Shown here piece after piece: positions 8,014 through 15,653 of a stretch of DNA of 24,676 nucleotides. The position numbers were made by a program, and so were the translations under genes. The number at the start of each line of letters is the position of its first letter. Within the stretch, counting starts at the first letter, position 1. Origin of the DNA: Cymbomonas tetramitiformis (lineage: Eukaryota > Chlorophyta > Pyramimonadophyceae > Pyramimonadales > Pyramimonadaceae); the NCBI GenBank assembly GCA_001247695.2, contig LGRX02027860.1:1-24676 (forward strand), given 5' to 3'. The notes beneath the pieces are model-generated. The model searched no databases. It was not told the DNA's origin and saw nothing but the letters and a program-made list of their open reading frames with translations.

Positions 8014-8272
8014 TACTGGAATATCCCGGTTCAAGATATCAGACAGTCAGTGAACCAATATAGATAAACTCCTATAAGAAATAAACCCTAAGCTAGATAT
8101 ACCCGGAACGGTCACGGAGTCGGAACGGTCTCGAGTCTAGCTACCTGTGACACTCGGTGTGTCACAACACAGGCTTACGGATCAGTCACGGTCCAGTGTT
8201 GGCTACCTAGGAATCTGTCATAGGGGCCTGCACCAGGACTCCCGGTCAGGGCTGCCTATACAGATTTCAGCA
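8014..8272 (-). repeat. 5' LTR of the retrotransposon (259 bp)
   Basis: Identical to the left LTR except at two sites. Followed by the second CAAAG target copy at 8273-8277, after which the host exon resumes. Confidence 0.95.
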
Positions 8273-8277
8273 CAAAG

Positions 8278-8452
8278 ATACCTACGAGCTGTACGTTGAA
8301 TTCGTCGTTCACCTCCAAGATAAGGGGGAGGTTTACCCCGTGGAGCGGATTCTTTCCCACCACATGTCGATGGTGGACGAGCTCGTGAGTGCCGAGCAAC
8401 TCCGCACCGGGACGGCTGCTAAAACGATGGAGATGCTGGAGCACAACCTCCA
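8278..8452 (+). CDS. Right half of the split coding exon
   Basis: Continues the frame left at 4709 (codon G|AT). The peptide begins DTYELYVEFVVHLQDKGEVY and continues through HHMSMVDELVSAEQ to MEMLEHNLQ; it is helical and acidic. The donor is uncertain. A weak GTCAAT at 8453 gives phase 2 and joins in frame to the next exon; the strong GTGAGT at 8385 and GTAAAA at 8462 are both phase 0 and would lead to an early stop in the next exon. I prefer 8453 on reading frame. Confidence 0.65.
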
Positions 8453-8685
8453 GTCAATTATAGTAAAAAAAAATGTTATCTGGCAAGTCCTCCCTCCCTC
8501 CCTGCCTTCCCCTGCAACATTCACATTTTTACCTTTTGCACTTACGCGAACGTCCATGTGTACATGTGTGCGTGGTGTTGTTTTGCTGTCCATACGCGTG
8601 GACACCATTTATTGTGCCGTCCATACGGGTGGAAGACGGTGTACATACGTAAGGACGCCGTCTAACAAGTGGTTTATGTACGCAG

Positions 8686-8821
8686 GATACACAAGGCCTA
8701 CTTGAGGCACGCCAACACGGAGAAGATGTATCCCGAGAGGCTGACAGCGAGAAAACTGGCCGGCCTGAAGTTGGAGCCTGCTGAGGTATCGGAACGGGAC
8801 CGTGGATATCCCCCCGTCACG
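8686..8821 (+). CDS. Third visible exon of the + strand gene
   Basis: Acceptor TGTACGCAG before GATACAC and donor ACG before GTGTGT. With one base completing the previous codon it encodes 45 residues (IHKAYLRHANTEKMYPE, then Lys/Leu-rich, ending YPPVT) and leaves in phase 0. Basic and helical; no known motif. The preceding intron (8453-8685) contains GTCCATACGCGTGGAC and CGTCCATACGGGTGGA, related to the motif in the first intron. Confidence 0.55.
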
Positions 8822-8912
8822 GTGTGTTTGCTTGTATTGTTCTAGTGGCATTTAGCTTGTCATTTGTTGTCGTTGCTCTTAATGCACTTACTTAGGTTGC
8901 ATTTACTTGCAG

Positions 8913-9038
8913 TTCCATACGAGAGGAACGAGCCGTCACTGGTTCCAGGACGTGCGGGGGTGTCAGAAGCAAGATGGACACGAATCGGAAGTTGATGAGG
9001 ATAGGGCACTTATCCATACCTGTCGATTGTATTTTTGA
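8913..9038 (+). CDS. Last exon of the + strand gene
   Basis: Acceptor TTACTTGCAG before TTCCATACG; 41 codons then TGA at 9036-9038. The peptide starts FHTRGTSRHWFQDVRG and ends in an acidic then hydrophobic tail. Phase agrees with the preceding exon. No convincing poly(A) signal follows within 100 bp. Confidence 0.5.
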   Translation, partial: FHTRGTSRHWFQDVRGCQKQDGHESEVDEDRALIHTCRLYF

Positions 9039-9468
9039 TCGCGATATCGATCGCCCCCCCGGTCATATCAATATCCGAAACCCGATTTCGCGATATATAT
9101 CGCGACATCGTGAGGCGGATATCGTGCGACATTTTCTATTCATTTGATGACAAGGACAGGGCCGCTCATAATCGTGCCCCGTTTGTCCGATACCATACGA
9201 GCGCCATCGACATATCACATACTACGATTGTGCCTTCCTGATTATGCTGCCAAATGCTTGATGCTGCCCAATTATCATTATGCCCGGCCTTCACAACAAA
9301 GAACCCATATGACACGTAACATTCGTTCACAAACAGCACGAATAATATGACCAGTTATGTCAACGTCCAACGGATCTATACCAAAGCCCAAATAACCTCA
9401 GCTAGCGCACACCACAATGAACTGGAAACCGGTCAGCATGCACTATAAACATTCCAGCTCCTTGAAAT
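9039..9468. other. Intergenic spacer between convergent genes
   Basis: 430 bp between the TGA of the + gene and the TGA of the SET gene. It starts with palindromic CGATATCGATCG-type sequence, including an 18-bp perfect palindrome, and otherwise holds nothing I can identify. Confidence 0.6.
9088..9105. repeat. 18-bp perfect palindrome
   Basis: TCGCGATATATATCGCGA is its own reverse complement. Related partial palindromes GATCGCGATATCGATCG (about 9037-9053) and GGATATCG (9118) surround it. It could form a cruciform or be part of a 3'-end or nuclear matrix element; no function is evident. Confidence 0.8.
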
Positions 9469-9716
9469 TCACCCCACAAGACGATGTTCTGGTCTTTCTT
9501 TCTTCCGCACGGCGTATGCAGCCTCCCAATCATAGTCAGCATACATTGAGCCGTAGTCTATGAGCAGCTGCTCTCCAGGCGTGATGTCCCTCACTGCAAA
9601 AAACTTAACGAGCAAGCCCTGTGCCATCCCATACCCAAGCGAGCCCTGCACCTCGTGTGCGACCACATTGGGTGACTCGGCGATCCCGTTGTAGCAATTG
9701 ATATATTTGGCCCATC
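9469..9716 (-). CDS. SET-domain gene, last exon (C-terminal half of the SET domain)
   Basis: The acceptor CTTGACACAG precedes GATGGGCC on the - strand; the frame ends with TGA at 9469-9471. Seen: WAKYINCYNGIAESPNV, the counterpart of the SET motif R-[YF]-INHSC-xPN, with NC in place of NH; then FFAVRDITPGEQLLIDYG, the classic GEEL-x-x-DYG catalytic and cofactor motif; then a short tail with no Cys-rich post-SET. SET proteins transfer methyl groups from S-adenosylmethionine to lysine, often on histones. Joining to the previous exon gives ...DARAHDGWAKYIN..., which restores the canonical DA...(N/G)W spacing and fixes the splice choice. The missing NH histidine might lower or alter activity. Confidence 0.85.
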
Positions 9717-10190
9717 CTGTGTCAAGATCCGGTTGCTCAACAACATTAGAAAATGTGCAAGCGTATTGAATATGCGCATCTATTATAATTCACAACACAA
9801 TCGTCAATTTTTTGCATGCCTCTTTCTTCCGTTCGTCCGCTCTCTTTGTCTGTAGATATATCCATGCATTACATGGTTAGGCCTCCTAATACACCTAACC
9901 TACGTCCGGGGGCACATGTACTGGGGCTTGCCAGCCCCGAGCACATCCCCGGCCCCGATCTGACTGATCGATTGGAAGGGGGATGATCGAACGTTTGCGT
10001 GTTAAGTTGGAGTCGCTCCAACTCTGCCTGCAAGTGTATGAACTGGGGTCACTGAACAGTGTGCTACGGTGGGGTCCCTGAAAGTACGTGACTAAATTCT
10101 AGTAGGAAGATCTCTTCCTTCAAGCACAGCATATCAACGGCCGTCAACGATCTCACCGGGTCAGCAACTTTGACACAGCGGGCATCGCAC
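9717..10190 (-). other. 474-bp intron inside the SET domain
   Basis: Donor GATG before GTGCGATG (a stronger-looking GTGAGATCG lies 34 nt downstream but breaks the frame) and acceptor GACACAG. It contains a CT-rich patch and CCCCGG-rich sequence but no gene, RNA or element that I can recognise. Confidence 0.7.
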
Positions 10191-11073
10191 CATCGTGCGC
10201 GCGTGCGTCGATCAAATCGCCATTGCTAAGCTCCCACATGTACTCCAACTCCAGCTCTGGATCTTGCAGTTGCTCCCAGTCTATTTGCCCCCGCAGACGG
10301 TCTCCCTCATACTCAAATAGCAGCTCGTGCTTTGTCAGGCGAGTCCGTGCGAAGACGCCATTCCCAAGCGCTGCCTCCCCACAGTCCTTCAACACGAAGC
10401 GATCCCTGTCCTCCATGCCGCTGTCAATCCGGCCCTCTCTCCAGCGCTTTCGTGCGGATTGCGCCGTCACCTGGCAGAGAGAGAAGTCACCTATCCTCCG
10501 CACATCTGCATCCTCTGCGGACTCTGTTGTGCATGACTTGATCCTGACGCGGCGAACAGCGTGGCGCTGCCCGATTGGTTGCTTCCCTTCAGAGGTAGTT
10601 TCAGCACATTTCGTTCTCTTCCGATTTCTTCCCCGTTCATCACCACCCTGCGCCTTGTCCTCCAACATCTCGGAACGCTGCTCTGGCTGGCAGCGTGGGC
10701 AGCCCCGGTTTGGCAGATGATAGAAGTGACCATGCTGGACGAAGGCGCCTTGACACAACGTCACTGAACCAGACCGCACCATACCCTCTAAGATACGCGG
10801 AATTCGGCCCGTGTAGCCCATTCTCAAGGCGTTTGTCACCGACGTGTAGATGGATCAAGAATTCATCCAGCTGTTCTCTTCCAGAATACCATAGATGTGC
10901 TGTCTCAACAAGGCTTCATCGATGTGAACCTCGGCGCCAACGCTCAGTGTGCCGTCCGCATCGCACCGCGGACATGCCTCTTCAGCAAGGTGGTACCAGT
11001 GATACTTGACGGCGGCGTTGGCGCCAGGGGCACAACACTGCACGAGGCCCTTTTCCTGCAGGCTCTCCATCAT
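10191..11073 (-). CDS. SET-domain gene exon: repeats 15-16, basic linker, N-terminal half of SET; in-frame TGA
   Basis: Starts phase 0 after CTTGATGGCAG and leaves with one base (GATG). Order: second half of repeat 15 (VQCC, YHWYHLAEEACPRC), repeat 16 (HIYGILEENSW, then VTLCQGAF, FYHLPNRGCPRCQP), a Lys/Arg/Glu-rich linker that may hold a nuclear signal (GRNRKRTK), then the SET start: ALGNGVFARTRL (the GxG cofactor loop), LLFEYEGDRL, YMWELSNGDLIDARAHDG. An in-frame TGA at 10857-10855 falls four residues after the Trp of repeat 16. The Trp-to-Cys spacing (38) equals that of other repeats, so no intron is needed or evident there. Either the codon is a nonsense mutation, or paired small indels occurred (a -1 frame gives a repeat-like LDEFLIHLHVG), or the SET protein starts downstream. 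Confidence 0.8.
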
Positions 11074-11278
11074 CTGCCATCAAGTATCCCCAAAATATGC
11101 CCCCAAGTGCAACGCACGTCACAACGCAGCCATCCTTCATTTGCCAACGAAGTGCAACGCACGCCAATTGTCGGTGCGAGGAAAGAGAACTGCTACTGCA
11201 AATACTGCGATTGTCTCGGGTCAACCTGCGGGCCGTTCTAGCAATCCCTCACACTGAAAAGCCCACAATGGGACCTAC

Positions 11279-11575
11279 CGCGCGAGCCCTTCTATACATG
11301 GGATATTCGTGTTCCAATCCACAATGGATTGCCAGTTGTGAAAGCTTTGTCCAACGGAGCTCTTTAAGCAGCTTCAACGTCGCCTTCGTGGCCGCTTCCC
11401 ATGTCTGATGCGTGCCATCGCAGCGCGGGCACGTGTTGTCCGCGAGGTGCAGAATTGCCATATTAGAGTGATAGTTTGCGATCGCCACCTCGCCGTGGAC
11501 TTTGAATGGATGCCGGCAGTAGCGTGCGCCCTCACTATCCAAGAGAAGCCTGAGCGCATCTTTGTACTGCTTCAC
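11279..11575 (-). CDS. SET-domain gene exon: rest of repeat 14 and start of repeat 15
   Basis: 99 codons, phase 0 at both ends (acceptor CGCTAAG before GTGAAG; donor GCTCGCGCG before GTAGGT). Encodes the second half of repeat 14 (LLLDSEGARYC, then an extended loop, YHSNMAILHLADNTCPRCDG) and the helical half of repeat 15 (KLLKELRWTKLSQLAIHCGL). Splicing to 11073 joins YRRARA to MMESLQEKG and restores standard repeat length. The intervening 205-bp intron (11074-11278) has GTAGGT...GGCAG ends. Confidence 0.8.
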
Positions 11576-11671
11576 CTTAGCGATTTCCGTCAGCCTGTTG
11601 GGCCTGACGCTCTTTCATAGAGGCTGGCACCGGTATGCCGTGGTCTCCGTGGGGGTGTGTTTGCTGTACAC
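11576..11671 (-). other. 96-bp intron containing an in-frame stop
   Basis: Between GGTCAC and GTGAAG. Length is a multiple of three and the frame is open through it except for one TGA (near 11617). Removing it gives a Trp-to-Cys distance of 37 in repeat 14, against 38-39 in its neighbours; retaining it gives 69. The donor GTGTAC is weak, so it could be an optionally retained intron. Confidence 0.55.
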
Positions 11672-12041
11672 GTGACCTTGGAGTCGGGCAGAAACAGCCT
11701 CGTCGAAGTCGTGTTTAGTGATCCAACGCTGAGCTTGCAGCGTAGCCCTGAGGGCGCTGGTAAAGTCATGCACAGGGGCCTCTTCAGGTGATGGCAGCGG
11801 CTCCTGAGATTGCTCTTGCTCTCCCACTTCCCGCGGGCGGCATGCAGGGCACGAGCCTCCGGGGAGGTGGTAGAAGACACTTCTCTTCCCTGTTTGCAGG
11901 CGGCAGCATTGCACGACGCCATGAAGGAGCGCCAGTTGGATGCTCAAATCCCATCCGCACCGCGAAGATGCTTGACTCTGATTGGTGGAGGTGGCGCACG
12001 CTTCTTGCAGCGCGAGCCTCAATGACACGGTATTGAGATAC
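11672..12041 (-). CDS. SET-domain gene exon: repeat 13 and start of repeat 14
   Basis: Acceptor CCGCCGGCAG before GTATCTC; the first base completes an AGG codon from the previous exon. Encodes YLNTVSLRLALQEA (the WLT..EL..LA...G helix pair with Tyr for Trp), ALLHGVVQCC, VFYHLPGGSCPACRP, an acidic Gln/Pro linker, and ATLQAQRWITKHDFDEA of repeat 14. The frame is continuous with exons on both sides. Confidence 0.75.
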
Positions 12042-12520
12042 CTGCCGGCGGGATACCACCCGTGGTGAGCATCTTGTTGGATGAATCCAACGGTAGCACT
12101 CGCACGCCATTTGCCACGAACAAAGGGACGCGTGCAGTTTTCCGGGCGTAACGTGCGGGCTCCAGATGGATGCACATTCGACAGGGGGCGAGCACTGTGC
12201 TTTTGCAAGAACAAGTGGGTCGCTGCGACAACAAGCCAAGGTATCCCAAGGGCGGGGTTTCAAGGAAAGTGGCTGGAAGGCTATATGCTTGCATCTTCCT
12301 AGCACCTTAATAGTGGTCATCAAGTTTCAAACACAGCTAATCTCGATGATCAATGCGGTATGGCAAGTAATGAGCGTCAACTGATGTCGATGAGCAAAGC
12401 AGGACGTTAGCAAAGCGGCATGGCAAATGGCGCGCATTAGCCAATTGCGATGAGGAGAGCCGCGTGGCAAAAACAATGAGCGCCAGCTGGATTCTGCACA
12501 CCAGGTGAGGCGCCACCTAC
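12042..12520 (-). other. 479-bp intron with degenerate internal repeats
   Basis: Donor GGGGCCAG before GTAGGT; acceptor CCGGCAG. The part at about 12340-12500 has three loosely related blocks sharing CGATGA-x2-A-x-AG, GC(G)GYATGGCAA and ATGAGCG-type words. No gene is visible. Confidence 0.6.
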
Positions 12521-14479
12521 CTGGCCCCCAAGACACTCACAAGCAGCTCCTGGGTCTTGACAGGAAGAGGAGGCAGACGTGCTGCTACTCCTGCTGCGCC
12601 AGAGTCAGTCAGCAAAGGAGCGTCCTCGGGCCTTGCAGCGGTGGCTGAAGACGCTGGAGGGCAGCACAGGGGACACGCCACACCACGCAGGTGGAAGAAG
12701 CTGAGCCCATGGTTGTTTCGTCGCTGGCAATAGACGATATCATGCTCCTCACTCGCGGCGAGAGCCTTCAGCCCTGACGAGATGATGTGCCTATCAACCG
12801 ACATACCGCCACCGAGGTACTCGTGCGCGGTGCCAACGGTCACCACCTGCAGCTGATCGACCATGGCGCTCAGGCGCTCCGCCAGGTCCTCGTGGGACCA
12901 CGTCCTCTCCGCCTCGGGAAAGCTCTCCGGAGAACACGCCGGGCACACCGCATCTCTGAGGTGATAGTGAGGTGCCCACCGCCCACCACTCGGGCTGCAT
13001 GACTTGACGACACCGTCCCGGACCAGATCCTCGAAGGCCGATCCTTGCAGCAGCCGCGCCTCCCTCAAGTGCCCCTTACCACAGTACCCCACCTTTTCCA
13101 GCTTGGCCACCAGGTTATCCCGGTGCACGCCACCCTTGTCTGTCTCGGGGGTAGGGCGACAGACAGGGCAGCCAGTGCCGGACTCGTGGTAGTAAATCTG
13201 AGACCCACACGTGCCCCGTTTCCCAGCCACACAGACGGCCACACCGTTAGTGTCACCCTCCACCGCATTCGTCAGCTCTACTGCTTCCGTGTGTTTGAGG
13301 CCATGCTGCATCCCGATCTGTGTGAGCTGCTGCCGAGAGATCCACGGCGTGTCAGTCGCCGCCGCGCGCGATATGGCGGCTCGGAGCTCCACCATCGCCT
13401 CAGCTCTCTTCACGGCGAGGATTGCCACAACAGCCTGGGGGTCGCACACCGGGCAGCCGCCGTCGCAGCTGTGGTAGAACAGTCTCGCCCCGCTCTTGCC
13501 CTGCTCTCCTTGCACACAGAGCGCCACGTGGCCTGCGTCCGCGCATTGAAGCGCCAGCTCTGCTGCCTGCGACTCGGTGAGCCCGTTCCGCACTCCAATG
13601 CCAATCATCGCCGTTCGCGTCAACCACGGCGGGTCCGTAGCCATCGCCTCTGTGACCGCGGAGATGTACCCCACAATTGCCTCCGCCTTGCATGCGCCAA
13701 GCACCCTGCCGATTGCCGCAGGGGCACACACAGGGCAGCTGCTGCTTCCCAGATGGTAGTAAACCCGCCTCGGCCTATCTCGGTGCTCCGCGAAACAGCG
13801 CCTCACATCCGTAGCGGACTCGAGCTCCGTCCCGGTGGCTTCCGCGTGTGCTGCAGCGAGGCCGTGCTGCGCCGCGAGCTTGACGAGTTCGTCGTGGGTT
13901 AGCCACGGTGCGGCCGCCATCCTCAGCTGCGCCAAGATGTCAGTCACACAATCCGTGATTGCCACAGCACATGCCGGCATGTCAGAACCCTTCGGCCTGC
14001 ATACCGGGCACGTGCTGTCGGAGCTGTGGCAGTACACGCGTTTCATGGCAACTTCCGCCGTGCACACCTTTACACGGCCGGGGTCCTCGATTTCCGTCAA
14101 CAAGGAAGACTGGGAAGACCGTGTTTCAGGAAATCCGTGCCGCTTTCCAATCTTCCTTACTGCAGCCGAACTCAACCACGGTGGGTCCATCTTGGACGCC
14201 TGCAGGATGGCCGATCGGCATTCGGCGATGGTCTTTACACGTGGCGCGTCCTTGTCCTCGTTAGTTCTGCAGGCAGGACAGCACGTGCTGGAGCTGTGGT
14301 AATATGTCCACAGGGAGCCTCCCTTTTGTTCTGTACAAAGCTTCACGTCGCCGTCGTCCACACATGACTGCCCTGCCTCTCGCGCGCGCGGTTCATTGAG
14401 GCCGCGCCGCGCCCCGATGCTGAGAAGATCGGCGTGCTTCACCCAAGGCCTGTCAGTCGCCGCCGCGCGCGATATGGCG
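12521..14479 (-). CDS. SET-domain gene, large repeat exon, 3' part (repeats 6-12)
   Basis: Open from the target-site copy of the TIR element to the donor at 12520 (the frame would otherwise end at a TAG three bases on). It encodes seven tandem copies of a ~90-residue module. Each has a helical segment ending PWL followed by L-x3-G-x3-GL (for example AAAPWLTHDELVKLAAQHGL), a variable helix, then V-x-x-C, 8-14 residues, YYH, five residues, CPxC and Pro. The conserved C, H, C, C suggests one zinc site per unit. CPxC motifs lie near 14270, 13998, 13730, 13445, 13165, 12940 and 12670. Repeats 9-10 are nearly identical in DNA to repeats 5-6. Repeats 11 and 12 are the most diverged. Function unknown; tandem zinc-HTH-like modules suggest DNA or protein binding. 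I do not know a named family with this pattern. Confidence 0.8.
13374..13700 (-). repeat. Repeat 9/10 segment, recent duplicate of 15654-15990
   Basis: The ~330-bp stretch from ATGGCGGCTCGGAGCTC to GCCTTGCA(T/C)GC matches 15654-15990 base for base with few substitutions, apart from a small codon-scale insertion (TTT-rich, Lys codons) and the TGCA duplication. Other repeat pairs are far more diverged, so this is a late internal duplication. Confidence 0.85.
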
Positions 14480-14708
14480 TACAGCACATTCATTCCATAT
14501 TTTAGAAGGAAATTTCGTATAAATGTACGGAGTGTCATTTGACCGTCACGTCACAGTAAATCGAGCTGTTCGCTTTTAACAGTGTGGTTTACATGGTAAA
14601 GGCGAATTACCCGGAAAACGTCGTGTTTGCGCTTTTGCGACCATGACAGCGCATCCGAAGGATGAAGCAGGATATGGTACCGACCAATTAGGACCTTCCG
14701 AGTCGACG

Positions 14709-14833
14709 TACGGTGAGCTTTTTTCCCCATTCGCACCTGACACGTAGGACTGCGGGGATGGGCGCTTAAGCGGATGATGCCGCGGGGCCAGAAACAAGGT
14801 AAAATCAACCTGATGCTTAAAAAGCTCACCGTA
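14709..14833. repeat. 125-bp segment with 15-bp perfect inverted ends inside the TIR element
   Basis: TACGGTGAGCTTTTT (14709-14723) and its exact reverse complement (14819-14833). It may be a nested miniature element or a subterminal hairpin; no clear target duplication is visible. Confidence 0.75.
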
Positions 14834-15066
14834 GGTACTCTTTATATGTGATATATATATGGTATATGTATGCCCTGTGGGCAAGTGCTGTGCGCATGCG
14901 CTCTCATTTTGATGCATGGGTTTGGGTACGGAATGCCTTTGGGTTTGGGTTTGCGGAGAGCGCTGAAATCTGCAGCCAAACGTTTTATGTATATGAAACC
15001 TATATGAAACGTATCGTATGCCTTGTACTATGCGTGCTTAACGGACGTTAAGCAAGCACGGTACTA

Positions 15067-15111
15067 TGGTCGCGTCAAGGAATGTATATGTACCATTCCT
15101 TGACGCGGCCA
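15067..15111. repeat. 18-bp stem hairpin in the TIR element
   Basis: TGGTCGCGTCAAGGAATG and CATTCCTTGACGCGGCCA pair with one mismatch around a 9-nt loop. A second hairpin lies at about 15408-15459 (AAAATACAC...CGCTGC with GCAGCGGTGTATTTT). Confidence 0.85.
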
Positions 15112-15653
15112 TCAAGGGAAGTCGCGTAGCTCCCAAGTACTGTTCATCCGCTCAAGCGACATGAACAAACCTGGGAGCCTAGAAACACCCTTGCATACTA
15201 TGCGTGATACAGGGCGCGTGAAGACACGTTTATGATCACGTGTGTTCGTGCGGTGGGTTGTGCGGATGGCTACCCCTCCCGTGATCATCTTCGCGCAAAT
15301 GAGCCGAAGATGATCTCGCGAAGGTAGACATGCGTTTGCAAGTGTAGTATGTATGCATATATGCAATTGTGATATGCTGTATGGTATGCAGTGCAATGAT
15401 ATGTGATAAAAAATACACACCGCTGCTGCTGACCCAGGTCCGCCGCAGCGGTGTATTTTGAGCTGAAACTTAAGCCGAAAGTGATTAAGAAACAGTTTCG
15501 AACTTCCCAACACCGATGCATTTGCGTCCGATGACTGTGTACGTGTAATTGAACCGTCAGATCGAAAATAGTTTTATACACATGTCTCACGAAAATTTCG
15601 AGTCATCGTCGTCATCGAAAATTCCAGTTTGATTAGGTCATGAATGTGATGTA

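Larger units (their letters stand above)
4710..8272 (-). mobile_element. LTR retrotransposon, 3563 bp, gag-only (non-autonomous)
   Basis: Two 259-bp direct repeats (4710-4968 and 8014-8272) differ at only two positions and are bracketed by the 5-bp target duplication CAAAG (4705-4709 and 8273-8277). Coding ORFs lie on the - strand, so the 5' LTR is the right one. In element orientation the LTR reads TGCTG...CAGTA, i.e. TG...TA with a one-mismatch 5-bp terminal inverted repeat. The internal region (3045 bp) encodes a gag-like protein in two overlapping frames. I find no protease D[ST]G, reverse transcriptase YxDD, RNase H or integrase HHCC/DDE motif, so mobilisation would need enzymes in trans. 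The ~0.8% LTR divergence points to a recent insertion. It could be Ty3- or Copia-like; without pol I cannot say. Confidence 0.95.
14480..15653. mobile_element. Non-autonomous TIR element, 1174 bp, inserted in repeat 6
   Basis: The ends are inverted repeats: TACAGCACATTCATTCC at the left and, reading inward from the right, TACATCACATTCATGACC, with a further match GGAAATTTCG/GGAATTTTCG inside. They are bracketed by TGGCG (14475-14479 and 15654-15658), a 5-bp target duplication. Excising the element plus one TGGCG recreates AGCCGCCATATCGCG, exactly as in the intact homologous repeat 10 (13374), and restores the ORF. No credible transposase is encoded; the interior is rich in hairpins. Because TA at the ends could belong to the target, a 7-bp duplication (CGCCATA) is an alternative reading. 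Superfamily undetermined. Confidence 0.9.

Noticed and set aside
8340..8705. 121-residue + strand ORF running through exon and intron
   Set aside because: Only its first part is exon. The rest covers the GT-AG intron; the true continuation is the frame starting after TGTACGCAG.
1334..9716. MYND finger and SET domain as parts of one SMYD-type protein
   Set aside because: They lie on opposite strands about 8 kb apart with another gene between, so they are separate genes.
9469..11073. Reassigned genetic code with TGA as an amino acid
   Set aside because: TGA also serves as the apparent terminator of the SET gene and of the + strand gene, and only one unexplained in-frame TGA remains.
11615..11620. 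Nonsense TGA between the ORFs at 11615-12214 and 11249-11575
   Set aside because: A 96-bp GT-AG intron removes it and brings repeat 14 to the standard length, so it is probably intronic and not a mutation.
10695..12302. Many + strand ORFs opposite the SET-gene exons
   Set aside because: They mirror Cys/His-coding GC-rich exons and carry no domain. The - strand gives the conserved repeats and SET motifs.
15112..15513. 133-residue ORF inside the TIR element as a transposase
   Set aside because: It lies over hairpins, has low-complexity His/Tyr-rich composition and no DDE-type motif.
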